Below, piece by piece: positions 1 through 15,715 of a DNA stretch of 64,000 bases. This stretch comes from Dugong dugon. Lineage: Eukaryota; Chordata; Mammalia; Sirenia; Dugongidae. The stretch spans positions 3,481,501 to 3,545,500 of the forward strand of contig CM057475.1 in the NCBI GenBank assembly GCA_030035585.1, read 5' to 3'. The stretch's first letter is position 1. The number at the start of each line of letters is the position of its first letter. The position numbers and the translations under genes were made by a program. The notes beneath the pieces were generated by a model. That model was not told the DNA's origin. It searched no databases and was given only the letters and a program-made list of their open reading frames with translations.

Positions 1-1365
1 TAATTACCTTTTCAATCTGTTCTCTTGTTATGGGTCTGTTCAGATTTTCAACCTCAGTTTGTGTTAGTTTAGGTAGGTAGTGTGTTTCTAGAAATTTGTC
101 CATTTCCTCCAGGTTTTCAAATTTATTGGAGTATAGTTTTTCATAATACTGTGTTATGATCCTTTTTATTTCAGTTGGGTCTGTTGTAATGTCCCCTATT
201 TCATTTCTTATTTGGGTTATTTGCATCCTCTTCTGTTTTTCTTTTCAATTTGGCCAATTGTTTGTCGATTTTGTTGATCCTTTCAAAGAACCAACTTTTT
301 GTTTTGTTGATTCTTCTTATTGTTTTTCTATTCTCTATTTCACTTATTTCTTCTCTGATCTTTATTTTTCCTTTCTTCTCGTGGCTTTGGGCTTCTTTTG
401 CTGTTCTCTATTTGTTTGAGTTGTGTAGCTAATGTTTTGATTTTTTCCTTTTCTTCTTTTTTGATGTGTGCATCTATTGCTATAAATTGACCTCTGAGCA
501 CTGCCTTTGTTGTGTCCCAAAGGTTTTGGTATGATGTGTTTTCATTCTCATTTGATTCCAGGAATTTTTTTATTCCGTCTTTGGTTTTTTCTATCACCCA
601 GTGGCTTTTAAGCAACGTGGTATTCAGTTTCCATGTATTTGATTCTTTCCTTTGCTCTTCCTGTTATTAATCTATACTTTTATGATGTTGTTATCAAACA
701 AGATGCTTCATACTATCTCATTGTTTTGGGTTTTGTTGAGAGTTGTTTTGTGGACTAAGATGTGGTCTATTCTGGAGAACCTTCCACGTGCATTGGATGC
801 ACCTGTTGGATGGAGTGTTCTATATATATATATGAGGTCTAGTTGGTTGATTGCAGCCTTTCGATCTTCTGTATATTTGTTGAGTTTCTTTCTAGATGTT
901 CTGTCCTCTACTGAGAGTGGTGTGTTGAAGTTTCCTACTATCATTGTGGAACTGTCCATTTCTCTTTTCAGTGCTGTTAGAGTTTGTTTTACGCATTTTC
1001 AGTCCTGTCATTGGATGTGTAGATATTTATTTTAGTTATGTTCTCATGGTAGATTGTCACTTTAATCAGTATACAGTGTCCTTCCTTGTCTTTCATGGTG
1101 GATTATGTTTTAAAGTCTATTTTATCTGAGATTAGTATTGCCACTCCTGCTCTTTTTTGGTAGCTGTTTGCTTGATATATTTTTTTCCATCCCTTGATTT
1201 TTAATATGTTTATGTCTTTGTTTCTAATGTGTGTCTCTTGTAGGTAGCATATTGAATTTTTTTTTAAAAATCCATTCTGTCACTCTGTATCTCTTTATGG
1301 GTGCATTTAATCTATTTACGTTCAGTGTGATTATTGATAAGTGTGAGTTTATTGCTCTCACTTTT
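1..1365 (-). pseudogene. L1-A ORF2 fragment: endonuclease domain and linker toward reverse transcriptase
   Basis: ORF2p carries an APE-like endonuclease that nicks the target DNA and a reverse transcriptase that copies L1 RNA at the nick. Only the N-terminal part is here. The 708-959 segment keeps the endonuclease signature as GNFNTPLS, where the family has GDFNTPLS. The catalytic Asp is therefore Asn. The RIDHIL block with the active-site His follows. The 340-615 segment is the linker after the endonuclease (WVIEKTKDGIKKFL). The two segments lie in different frames with stops between them. The start near 1365 is set by comparison with copy C (15120), because A has no clear ATG. The part beyond position 1 is not visible. 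Confidence 0.85.
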
Positions 1366-1959
1366 TAGTGCTTTTTTTTTTTTGTGGTGTTGATATTTTC
1401 TTTGTTCCTCTTACTCTCCTGTGCTGAATTCCTTTTTTGTTTGTGGATTTTTTTTTCACTTTCATTTTTGTAGATTTTGTGTTTACTGAGACTTTATATT
1501 TTTCTTCTTTATTTTGATAAGTATGTTTGTTAACTTTCTTTGTGGTTACCTTGAAATTTTCCCATAACTTCCTATGTTTAAGCTAGTCTTTTATTATTTG
1601 ACATTGCCTTGACTTCCTCTCAATTTGAAAGTTCTGTACCTATATTATTTATTCCCTCTCTTATTGTTCTGACATTGTTGTCATTTACAGATTGTGACCT
1701 CTCTGGTTCCCTGTTGTAAATCTTTTAGTTCTCTTTTATCCTTGACAGTTCATTACTTAGGTTGGTTCCTAGGTGATGCTGTCTTGTGTCCTAGATTCAG
1801 GTTGTTGTCTAATGCTAGTTCTCTAACTGAAGGACTCCCTTTAATAATTCTTTTAAGTTTGTTTTGGTTTTTACTTATTCCCTTAATTTCTGTTTACCTG
1901 GGAATGTCCTTATTTCACATCATACTTTAGTGGGAGTTTTTCAGGATATATTATTCTTG

Positions 1960-2832
1960 GTTGGCAGTTTTTTTTTTTTTTCTTTCAGGGTTTTATATAT
2001 GTCATCTCACCATCTTCTTGCCTGGTTTCTGCCAAGTAATCAGAGCTTAGTCTTATTGTTTCGCCTTTGTATGTGACTTCGTTTTACTCGAGCTACTCTA
2101 AGTATTTTTTCTTTGTCTTCGGCGAGTGTGATTATATCTTGGTGTTTTTCTTTTGGGATCTAGCCTACATGGGTTTTGTTGAGCTTCTTTCATAGTCGGC
2201 TTTTTGTCTTTCATGGTATTAGGGAAGTTTTCCATCAGAAAATCTTCAGTGATCTTCTCTGTGTTTTCCATTCCCTCTCCCTGTTCTGGAACTCCAATCA
2301 CTCACAAACTTTTGCTTTTGAATGTATCCCACGTCGTTCTCAGGGTTTCGTCATTCTTTTCTCTGATTTTTTCTTAAACAAGGTGGTATCCAAGGATTTG
2401 TCTTCTATTTCACTGACCCTGTCTTCCATTGTTTCAATTTTTCTCCTAAAACCTTCTATTGCACTGTCCATTTCTGAAATCTTGTTGTTCATCTTTTGAA
2501 TTTCTAATTGCTGTTTTTGTATGATTTCTGGCTGTTTATTTATTTTGACATTTTGTTCCTGTATTATTTTCCTGCATTCTTCCATTGCTTTGTCTATGTT
2601 TTCCCTGATTTTGTCTGCATTTACCATGATTTTGCCTATTTTTTCCTTTGTCTGCATTTTCCTTCATCTCTTGGAGAACCCTGAATATCCAGTTTTGAAT
2701 TCCATATCACGTAGTTCCAGTGACTTTTCTTCTATCAGAAGGTCCTCTGGTGATTTATTTTGGATGCTTTCTAGAGCCATCTTGTCTTGTGTTTTTAATA
2801 TGTTTTGATATTGTCTGCTGTCTCCGGGACTT
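1960..2832 (-). pseudogene. L1-A ORF1 (RNA-binding protein) relic
   Basis: ORF1p is the L1 RNA chaperone: an N-terminal coiled coil, an RRM and a C-terminal domain. The 2340-2657 segment is the coiled-coil part (heptad-like, ending in KISEMDSAIEG and RVSEIEDK). The 2098-2301 segment starts with the RRM motif IGVPEQGE and runs to a basic PRYNHTRRR tail. C-terminal remnants continue to about 1960 with stops. The frame changes between the two segments. No ATG exists at the position that starts ORF1 in copy D (23174), so the left and right limits are by homology only. Confidence 0.82.
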
Positions 2833-4850
2833 TAAGAAATTTTTTTCTTCATGTATTCATTGTAGATTTTTTTGTTTCATCCTGCTTTTTTGTTTTATTT
2901 GGTTATTTCTGGGCAGGCAGGCTGGGTGTTTTGTTGCTTGCTCACCTGTAGGCATGATACTTCTCACCACGTTGTCGAGGTGGGCATGCAGCTATGGTGC
3001 AGCAGGGTTGGTCCAGTGGGGGTGTAAGGGCAGGGATAGTAAGTTTACAGCATGCACTAGGGCTGGCAATGTGGTCCCGGGGGCAGTGCAGGAAAGGGTT
3101 GCTGGGGACCTCTTTGATGCCACTCAGGGGTGCAGGACTTGTCACATGGTGCAGATAGACAGTAAGGAAGGTAGAGGATGTGATGTGCTAAGTTGAGTGA
3201 GTGAGTGAAGGAAGAGAATGAAGAGAGAGAAACAAAAGAAAAAATGAAGGAAAAAAGAAAGAAAAAAGTAAATAAAATGGTGGCATGGTAAGTTTCCACA
3301 GAAACGGTGGGGCAGACCTGGTGAGGCTGTGTCCCAGTGGCTCTCTAGCCAAGCGGTGCAGCTGGCCTGTTGAGAAGTGGTGTGGGCAATGCATGGGCCT
3401 AGGTGGGTGGGAGAAAGGAAAGGAAACAGTGGAAAGAGAGAGAAGAAACCAATCAACAACAACAAAAACAAAAAATAAATATGGTTTGGGGAGCTTGCTT
3501 TTGAGGGGGTTGGTATTGTAGTGTCGGCAAACTGATGTCTCTCTCAATGGGTGGCTTGGCATGGTCCATCAGGAAGGGGCAGGGCAGCACAGGGTGTAGG
3601 TGGGAAGGAGAAGGAAAAGGGAGAAGGGGAAAAAGAAAGAAAAATAAAAACTAAGGCACTGAGGAAGCCAGTCTGTGGAAGTGGCACAGACTTTGTGAGG
3701 TTGTGTCAGAGGCTCTCCAGCTGAATCTTACAGCACAGCCCACCAAGAAGGGTGGCATGGCACGTAGGGCTAGGTGGGTGGGAGAAAGGAAAGGAGGAAG
3801 GGAGAAAGAGAAGAAATAACAACAACAAAAAAGAGAAACAAACAAGCAATAAATAAATAAATAAAATGATGCTGAGGGAACTGGTTGATGACTTTGGTGT
3901 AAACTCAAGGAGGCCACACACAGTGACTCTCTAGCCGAGTGACTTGGCATGGCCTTTTGAGAAAGTGCACAGAGCTGAGTGGGCAGGAGAAAAAAAAGGA
4001 GAGAGAGAAGAAACAGAAAGAGAAGAAATAACAACAACAAAAAAGAGAAACAAACAAGCAATAAATAAATAAATAAAATGGTGCTGAGGGAACTGGTTGA
4101 TGACTTTGGTGTAAACTCAAGGAGGCCACACACAGTGACTCTCTAGCCGAGTGACTTGGCATGGCCTTTTGAGAAAGTGCACAGAGCTGAGTGGGCAGGA
4201 GAAAAGAAAGGAGAGAGAGAAGAAACAGAAAAAAAAGAAAACAAACCAAAAAATCTCAGCCTGACAAGAAGGGAAGGGAATGGCATACCAGGCTAGCTGT
4301 GTGGGTGAAAGGAAGGGATGAAGGGAGATGGAGAGAAACTACCAAAAAAAAAAAAGGGCAAAAAATGCAAACAATATAAAAATGGCACTGAAGGGGCCGA
4401 CTGGTGGAGGCAGGGTGGACCCAGGCATCAGTGAGCTGGTCTCTCTCCAGCTGAGTGACTGTGGCCAGTAGGAAAGCGGCAGAGGCTTTGTACAGGGAAC
4501 AAAGCTGGGGGGTGGGAAAGTGTGTATCCCTGGTTACTGGGTGCTCTGTCTCCTGTTGGAAGCTTTATGAAGTTGCCTTCCCATGCTCCCTGTCCGCATT
4601 CCTTGATGGCTGCAGTCCAAGATGACTAATCCATGCCACGTTATCTGGTAGGGGATCTCCACATGGTAGCTCTCCTTGTTCTCTGTTCTCTGTCAGTTTC
4701 TTATTCCATTCGGTGCTTGATCAAGTACTTTATTCCTTCATTTGGTGTTTAGGGCTCCAGGCTTGATGTTGGTGTCTGTTTTAGTTAATTTTTAAGGGCT
4801 TTGCTGCATGGGGACGGCATGGTGCTTCTGTCTATAGCATCGTGTTGGTC
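2833..4850 (-). promoter_or_regulatory. L1-A 5' UTR / internal promoter with tandem units
   Basis: About 2 kb between ORF1 and the element's 5' end. It is purine-rich on the plus strand and built from imperfect units of roughly 200 bp. Each has a 'gtgactctctagcc'-like block, a 'gtgggagaaagg' block and an A-rich stretch. The outermost 450 bp (about 4400-4850) matches the outer parts of the 5' UTRs of copies B, C and D, including the 'ggcatggtgcttctgt' stretch. The YY1-like motif seen at the 5' ends of C and D is decayed here. L1 5' UTRs act as RNA polymerase II promoters; activity of this copy is not shown. Confidence 0.75.
3808..4231. repeat. Tandem duplication, 2 x 212 bp, in L1-A 5' UTR
   Basis: Two head-to-tail copies with a period of 212 bp. 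'aagaaataac' occurs at 3811 and 4023, and 'gacttggcat' at 3941 and 4153. The copies look nearly identical over their length, much closer than other units of the same 5' UTR, so the duplication is more recent than the unit family. Confidence 0.92.
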
Positions 4851-8530
<3,680 letters not shown>

Positions 8531-9090
8531 TTACACTTTTTTTGTGTGGTGTTAATGGTTTCTTTGCTCCTCTTACTTTTCTGTGCTGAGTTCTTTTTGT
8601 ATATAGAGTTTCTTTTCCCATCATTTGTTGTTTTTTGTGTTTACTGAGTCTTTTTGATTTTCTTCTTTTTTATTTTGGTGAGTAGATTTATTAATATTCT
8701 TTGTGGCTACTCTGAAGTATACCTATATCTTCCTATGTTTACAATAGTGTGTTATATCTTAAGATTGCCTTGACTTCATCTCCATATGGAAGTTCTATAA
8801 ATACACCATTTATTTCCCTTTTCTGTTTTGAAGTTGTTGTTTACAGATTAACATCTCTGTTAATCATTTTTGAAGCTTTATTTTTCTTTGTGAAATCTTT
8901 ATCTGGGTTGGTATCTGGATGCTGCTGCTGTGTGTCTTTATCTCAGGTTGATTTTCTGTATGAAGGACTCCCTTTTATATTTCTTGTAAGGGTAGTCTGG
9001 TGGTTACTAATTCCCTTAATTTCTGCTTATTTGGGAATAGTTAAGCTTAAGTTTTGTTTTAGAAAGACAATTTGGTAGACACATAATTCT

Positions 9091-9783
9091 TTTTTTTCTA
9101 ATTATTTTAATTTTTTTTTTACTTTAGATGAAGGTTTACAGAACAGTTTCTCATTAAACAGTCAGTACACATATGGTTTTATGACATTGGTTAACAACTC
9201 ACGACATGTCAACACTCTCTCTTCTCGACCTTGGAGGGCTTTTTTTTTTTTTTTTGGTTAAAATATACATAGCCAAAGATACACCATTTCAAAAATTTCT
9301 ACATGTACAATTCAGTGACATTGATTACATTCTTCCAGCTGTGCTGCTATTCTCACTATCCTTTTCCAAATTATTCCATCACCATTATCTTCAACTTACT
9401 GCCCCCTAGGCTTCCCATCAAACATTTTGAGTTGCCGTTGTCAATTTGACCTCACATAGATAATTTTTTTTAATACTTTAGATGGAGGTTTACAGAATAA
9501 ATAGTTTCTCATTAAACAGACAGTACACATATTACCCTATGACAATGGTTAACAACCACACTAAATGTCAACACTGTCCCTTTTCAACCTTGGGTTTCCT
9601 ATCGCCAGCTTTCCTGTCCCCTCCTGCCTTCTAGTCCTTGTCCCTGGACTGCTGTGCCTCATTAGTCCCATTTTGTTTTCTGGGGCTGTCCAATCCCTGG
9701 CTCGATGGTTAACCTTTGGAGTGACTTCACCACTTACCTAAAAGGGTGTCCAGGGGCCATGCTTTCAGGGTTTCTCGAGTCTT
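9091..9783 (-). mobile_element. L1-E: 5'-truncated L1 (3' UTR only)
   Basis: Elephant-type L1 3' UTR starting from a T-rich tail. It contains a block with 'gaaggtttacagaac' (from 9127), a T-tract plus a spacer block ('agccaaagatacacc', 9240-9465), then a second copy of the first block (from 9466). It is bounded by 'agacacataattct' (9077-9090) and 'agacatatgattct' (9784-9797), a 14-bp duplication with two mismatches. Truncation before ORF2 is usual for L1 insertions. Confidence 0.8.
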
Positions 9784-9797
9784 AGACATATGATTCT
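9784..9797. repeat. Target-site duplication shared by L1-E and L1-D
   Basis: 'agacatatgattct' is identical at 24841-24854 and differs by two bases from 9077-9090. The three copies bracket E (9091-9783) and D (9798-24840). This indicates two successive insertions at one L1 target site. Confidence 0.88.
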
Positions 9798-10124
9798 ATT
9801 TTTTTTCTATTGTACTTCAGGTGAAGCCTTACAGAACAAATAGTTTCTCATTAAACAGTAGTACACATGTTGTTTTATGACAACATGTTTGTGAGTTAGA
9901 ATTATGTTCTTCTCCAGCTCTGTACAGAACCCTCTGTTGTGATCCTGGTCAGAGTGGTCAGTGGTGGTAGCCGGGCACCATCTAGCTGTACTGGACTCAG
10001 TCTGGTGGAGGCCTTGGCAGCTGTGGACAATTAGTCCTTTGGACTAATCTTTTCCTTGTATCCTGTTCTCTTCATTCTCCCTTGCTCCCGAAGGGATGAG
10101 ACCAGTGGAGTATCTTAGATGGCA

Positions 10125-10140
10125 ACTCACAGGCTTTTTA
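10125..10140. repeat. Target-site duplication of L1-C
   Basis: 'actcacaggcttttta' here matches 'actcacaggttttta' at 19070-19084. The copies flank L1-C and together rebuild a continuous L1-D 3' UTR, which confirms that C inserted into D. Confidence 0.87.
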
Positions 10141-11325
10141 AAATTTTTTATATTTTATTGTACTTCAGGTGAAGGCTTACAGAACAAATAGTTTCTCATG
10201 AAACAGTAGCACACATGTTGTCTTATGACATCGGTTAACAACCCCACAACATATTAACCCTCTAAATTCTCAACCTATTTTTTTTTTTTTTTGTGAAAAT
10301 AAACATAGCCAAAGATACACCGTTTCAAAAATTTCTACATACACAGTTTAGTGACATTGACTATGCTCTTCCAATTGTGGTGTTATTCTCACTTAAGATG
10401 AAGGCTTACAGAACAAAATAGTTTCTCATTTAACAGTTACTACAAATGTTGCCCTATGACAATGGTTAACAATCTCACAACACATCAACAATATCCTTAC
10501 TCAACCTTGGGTTCCCTATCACCAGCTTCCTTGTCCCCTTCTGCCTTCTGGCCCTTGTCACTGGACTCTTGTACCTCGTTAGTCTCATTTGGTTTTACGG
10601 AGCTGTCCACTACCAGGCTGAACGGTGAACCTTGGAGGTAACTCCACCACTGAGCTAAAAGGGTGTCTGGGGGCCATACTCTCGAGGTTTCTCCAGTCTC
10701 CTTTAGGCCAGTAAATCTGGTCTTTTTTTTTTTTTTTGTGAGTTAGAATTATGCTCTACATCCTTCTCCAGCTGTGTCCAGAACCCTCTGTTGTGATCCT
10801 GGTCAGAGCAGTCAGTGGTGGTAGCCGGGCACCATCTAGCTGTACTGGACTCAGTCCAGTGGAGGCCTTGGCAGCTGTGGACAATTAGTCCTTTGGACTA
10901 ATCTTTTCCTTGTATCCTGTTCTCTTCATTCTCCCTTGCTCCCGAAGGAATGAGACCAGTGGAGTATCTTAGATGGCCGCTCACAGGCTTTTAAGACCCC
11001 AGACACTACTCACCAAGGAAGAAAATAGAGCATTGTCTTTATAAGCTGCGTCATGCCAATTGAGCTAGATGTTCCCCGAGACCATGGTCCCCACAGCCCT
11101 CCGCCCAGCAATTCAGTCCCTCAGGGAGTTTGGATGTGTATGTGGAGCTTCCATGAACTTTCCTTGTACAGGTTGTGCTAGTTTCCCCTGTATTGTGTAC
11201 TGTCTCACCCTTCACCCAAGATACCACTTATCTATTGCCTATTTAGTATTCCCCCTACAACCCCTCCCATCCTTGGCAACAAACAAAGATTGTTACATTT
11301 TGTGTGTGAACTTTTTAATGGGTTT
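10141..11325 (-). other. L1-C 3' UTR with internally duplicated block
   Basis: From the tail inward: block 1a (10141-10270, with 'gaaggcttacagaac'), a T-tract and spacer (10276-10386), block 1b repeating 1a and extending it (10390-10720), a second T-tract, then a conserved block (from 10737, 'gtgagttagaattatg') leading to the ORF2 end. L1-E has the same 1a-spacer-1b order, so this is subfamily architecture and not damage. D lacks the spacer and goes straight from a short block 1 to the conserved block (9798-10140). Confidence 0.75.
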
Positions 11326-14300
11326 TTACAATAGAGGTCTCATACAATATTTGTCCTTTTGTGATTGACTTATTTCACTCAGCATAATGTCCTCCAATTT
11401 CATCCATGTTATGAGATGCTTCACAGATATATTGTTGTTCTTTCTCATTGCAGAGTACTCCATTATGTGTATGTACCATAGTTTCTTTATCCATCCATCT
11501 GTTGATGGGCATCTAGGTTGTTTCCATCTTTTTGCTATTGTGAATAATGCTGCCATGAACATAGGTGTGCATATGTCTATTCGAGTGACAACTCTTATTT
11601 CTCTAGGAGATATTCCTAGGAGTGGGATTGCTGGATCGAATGGTATGTCTTTTTCTAGCTTTCTGAGGAGGCGCCATATCATTTTCCAAAATGGTTGTAT
11701 CATTTTGCATTCCCACCAGCAGTGCATAAGAGTTCCCGTCTCCCCACAGCCCCTCCAACATTTGTTATTTCAAGTGTTTTGGATTCGTGCCTGTAATGCC
11801 GGGGTGAGATGGTATCTCATTGTAGTTTTAATTTGCATTCCTCATGTGTCTGTTGGCCATTTGAATGTCTTCTTTGGTGAAGTGTCTGTTTATTTCCTTT
11901 GCCCATTTTTTAATAGGATTATTTATCTTTTTGTTGTAGAGGTGTTGGATTTTATTGTAGATTATGGAGTTTAGACCTTTGTCTGACTTGTACTGTCCAA
12001 AAATTTTTTCCCACTCTGTACATTCTCTTTTAACTCCTTTGGTGAAGTCTTTTGAAGAGTATAGGTGTTTGATTTTTAGAAGATCCCAGTTATCTAGCTT
12101 ATCTATTGGGTTTTGTGCGTTGACGGTTATGGTTTGTATCCTGTTAATGCCGTGTATTAAGGCCTGTAGTGTTGGTCCTATTTTTTGTTCTATGAACTTT
12201 ATAATTTTACTCTTTATATTCAGGTCTTTATTCCATTTTGAAGTACATTTTGTATACGGTGTGAGGTATGGGTCCTGTTTCATTTTCTTGCAAATGGATA
12301 TCTAGTTTTGCCAGCACCATTTGTTAAAAAGACTGTCTTTTCCCCATTTGATGGACTTTAGGCCCTTGTCAAAGATCAGGTGACCGTAGGTGGATGGATT
12401 TACATCGGGGTTCTTAATTCTGTTCCTTTGGTCAATGTATCTGTCATTGTACCAGTACCAGGCTGTTTTGACTACTGTAGCTGTATAGTAGGTTCTGAAG
12501 TCAGTAGTGTGAGTCCTCCAACTTTATTCTTCTTCTTCAGTAGTGCTTTACTTATTTGGGGCTTCTTCCCTTTCTGTATAAAGTTAATGATTAGTTTTTC
12601 CATCTCTTTGAAGAATGTTTTTGGTATTTGGATTGGGATTGCATTGTATTTGTAAATTGCTTTGGGAAGAATTGACATTTTCACAATGTTCAGTCTGCCT
12701 ATCCATGAGCATGGTATGTTTTTCCATTTATGTAGATCCCTTTGGGTTTCATGCAGTAGTGTTTTGTAGTTTTCTTTGTATAGGTCTTTTACATCCCTGG
12801 TCAGATTTATTCCTAAGTATTTTATCTTTTTAGGGGATATTGAAAATGGTATTGTTTTCCTGATTTCCTTTTCATCGTTATCCTTACTGGTGTATAGGAA
12901 TACAACTGATTTTTGAAAGTTTATCTTGTATCCTGCTACTCTGCAGAATCTTTCTATTAGTTCCAGTAGATTTCTCGTGGAGTCTTTAGGTTTTCTATGT
13001 ATAGTATCATATCATCTGCAAACAGGGACAGTTTAACTTCTTCATTACCAATTTGGATGCCCGTTATTTCTTTTTCTTGCATTATTGCTCTAGCTAGAAC
13101 TTCCAGCCCAATGTTAAATATGAGTGGCCATGAAGGGCATTCTTGTCGTCTTCCTATTTTCATGTGCAATGTTTTCACCCTCTCTATTAAGAATGATGTT
13201 GGCCATTAGTTTTGCATAGATGCCCTTTATTATGTTGAGAAATTTCCCATCTATACCTATTTGATTGAGAGTTTTTATCAGGAATGGGTGTTGGACTTTG
13301 TCAAATGCCTTTCCTGCATCAATTGAGATGATCATGTGATTCTTTCTTACCTTTTATTTATGTGGTGGATTACAGTGATTGATTTTCTAATGTTGAACCA
13401 TCCTTGCATACCTGGTATGAATCCTACTTGGTCGTTGTGTGTTATTTTTCTGATATGATGCTGAATTCTATTGGCTAGAATTTGTTAAGAATTTTTGCAT
13501 CTATATTCATGAGAGATATTCGTGTGTAATTTTCTTTTTTTGTGATGTCTTTGCCTGGTTTTGGTATCAGCGTTATGCTGGCTTCATATAATGAATTTGG
13601 AAGTGTTGCTTCCTCTTCTATGCTCTGAAATAGCTTGAGTCGTACTGGTACAAGGTCTTCTGGAAATGTTTTGTAGAATTCTCTGGTGAAGCCATCTGGG
13701 CCAGGGCTTTTTTTGTTTGGGAGTTTTTTTTTTTTTTTTAATTACCTTTTCAATCTCTTCTCTTCTTGTGTGTCTGTTCAGATTTTCAACATCACTTTGT
13801 TGTAGTTTGGGTAGGTAGTGTTTTTCTAGAAATGTATCCATTTCCTCTAGGTTTTCAAATTTGTTGGAATATAGTTTTTCATAATATTCTGTTATAATCC
13901 TTTTTATTTCATTTGGGTAGGTTTTAATGACCCCCATTTCATTTCTTATTTGGGTTATTTTTGTCCTCTCCTGTTTTTCTTTTGTCAGTCTTGCTAGTGG
14001 TTTGTCGATTTTGTTGATTCTTTCAAAGAATCAACTTTTGGTTATGTTGATTCTTTCTATTGTTTTTCTGTTCTCTATCTCATTTATTTCTGCTTTGATC
14101 TTTGCTCTTTCCTTTCTTCCAGTGGTTGTGGGCTTTTTTTGATGTTCTCTTTCTATTTGTTTGAGTTGTGTAGTTAATGTTTTGATTTTGTCCCTTTCTT
14201 CTTTGATATGTGCATCTATTACTATAAATTATCCTCTGAGGACTGCCTTTGCTGTGTCCCAAAGGTTTTGGTATGATGTGTTTTCATTCTCATTTGATTC

Positions 14301-15120
14301 TAGGAATTTTTTTATTCCATCTCTGATTTCTTCTATTACCCACTGATGTGTAAGCAGGGTATTTTTCAGTTTCCATGTAGTTGAATTTTTTTCCTTGCTC
14401 TTTCTAGTGTTAATTTCTACCTTGATGGCATTGGGGTCAGAGAAGTTACTTTGAATTATCCCAACGTTTTGGATCTTGTTGAGGATTGCTCTGTGGCCTA
14501 AGATGTGGTCTATTCTGGAGAACGTTCCATGTGCATTGGAAAAGAATGTGTACTTTGCAGTGGTTGGATGGAGTGTTCTCTATATGTCTATGAGGTCACA
14601 TTGGCTGTTTGTGCCCTTTAGTTCTTCTGTATCTTTCCTGGGTTTCTTCTTAGTTGTTCTGTCCTTTACTGAGAGTGGTGTGTTGAAGTCTCCTAGTATT
14701 ATTGTGGAACTGTCAATTTCTCTTTTCAGTGTTGTTAGAGTTTCTTTTATGTATTTTGGAGCCCTGTCATTGGGTGCGTAGATGTTTATTATGGTTGTAT
14801 CTTCATGATGGATCATCCCCTTCATCATTATATAGTGTCCTTCTTTGTCTTTTATGGTAGATTTTGTTCTAAAGTTTATTTTATCTGAGATTCGAATTGC
14901 CACTCCTGCTCTTTTTTGGTAGTTGTTAGCTTGATATATTTTTTTTCCAACCTTTGACTTTGAATAAATTCACATTTTTGTTTCTAAGGTGTGTCTCTTG
15001 TAGACAGCATATTGATGGATCCTGTTTTCTTATCCATTCTGTCACTCTCCCTCTCTTTATGGGTACATTGGGTCCACTTCATTCAGTGTAATTGTTGATA
15101 GATGTATTTGTGGCTATCAT
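11326..15120 (-). pseudogene. L1-C ORF2 (endonuclease-reverse transcriptase), full length but broken
   Basis: Spans about 3.8 kb, the usual L1 ORF2 size. An ATG on the minus strand at 15120-15118 heads the endonuclease homology. The endonuclease core GDFNTPLS lies in 14580-14903 with its Asp and Asn intact. The reverse-transcriptase entry segment is 13584-13937 ([19 protein letters not shown]). The catalytic FADD box is at 13011-13022. The thumb and C-terminal region lies in 11828-12684. The C-terminal Cys-containing tail is 11326-11727 ([14 protein letters not shown]). The segments fall in several frames with stops, so there are at least six lesions. It cannot make a working protein, although the key catalytic residues I could read are retained. 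Confidence 0.9.
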
Positions 15121-15715
15121 TTTGTAGTGCTTTTTTTCGTGGTGCTGAAATTTTCTTTGTTCTTACTCTCTTGTGCTGAGTTACTTTTGTTTGTGGATTT
15201 TGTTTTTCTTTTGTTTTGTTTTTGTAAGTTTTGTTTTTGTGGAGACTTTATGTTTTTCATCTGTATTTTTATGAGTTGGCTTGTTAACTTTCTTTGTGGT
15301 TATCATGAATTTTACCCTTATCTTTCTAAGTTTGAAGCAGTCTACCATTACTTGGTATTGCCTTGCCTTTGTCTCCATTAGAAGGTTCTATACCTATCCC
15401 GTTTATTCCCTGTTTTAGTGTTTTGATGTTGTTGTCATCCATCGATTCACTGCTCTGCTTCCCTGTTGTATTTCTTTTGGTTTTGGATGTCCTTGAGAGT
15501 TCATTTCCTTGATTGGTATCTGGCTCGTACGATCCTGCATCCTAGGTTCTGCCTGTGAGCTGAAGCTGTTTGTCCTCAGATCAAAGAACTCTCTTTAATA
15601 ATTCTTGTAAGTTTGGTTTGACTTTTACATATTTCCTTATTTTCTGTTTATCTGGAAATGATCTAATTCAACCATCAAATTTGAACGAGACTTTTGCAGG
15701 ATATATTATTCTTGG

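Larger units (their letters stand above)
1..4850 (-). mobile_element. L1-A: LINE-1, 5' two thirds, nested in older L1-B
   Basis: A LINE-1 read right to left. From its 5' end near 4850 it has a repeat-rich 5' UTR, ORF1 (about 2832 to 1960), an inter-ORF stretch, and the endonuclease half of ORF2 running off the left edge. The layout and conserved peptides match the L1 copies at 10141-19069 and 19070-24840. The right boundary is where sequence resumes as the ORF2 C-terminal region of a different copy (L1-B, from 'ggtaaagtc' at 4852), so A probably inserted into B. The other boundary and target duplication lie outside the window. Both ORFs are broken, so this copy is dead. Confidence 0.88.

Noticed and set aside
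3142-4249. Several minus-strand frames of 70-160 codons rich in Leu, Phe and Ser
   Set aside because: They fall in the purine-rich repeat units of the L1-A 5' UTR. The repeated peptides just mirror the DNA repeats.
11387-11974. 195-codon plus-strand open frame
   Set aside because: It is the exact antisense of L1-C ORF2. The encoded hydrophobic protein reflects the complement of the Lys/Ile-rich ORF2, with no independent support.
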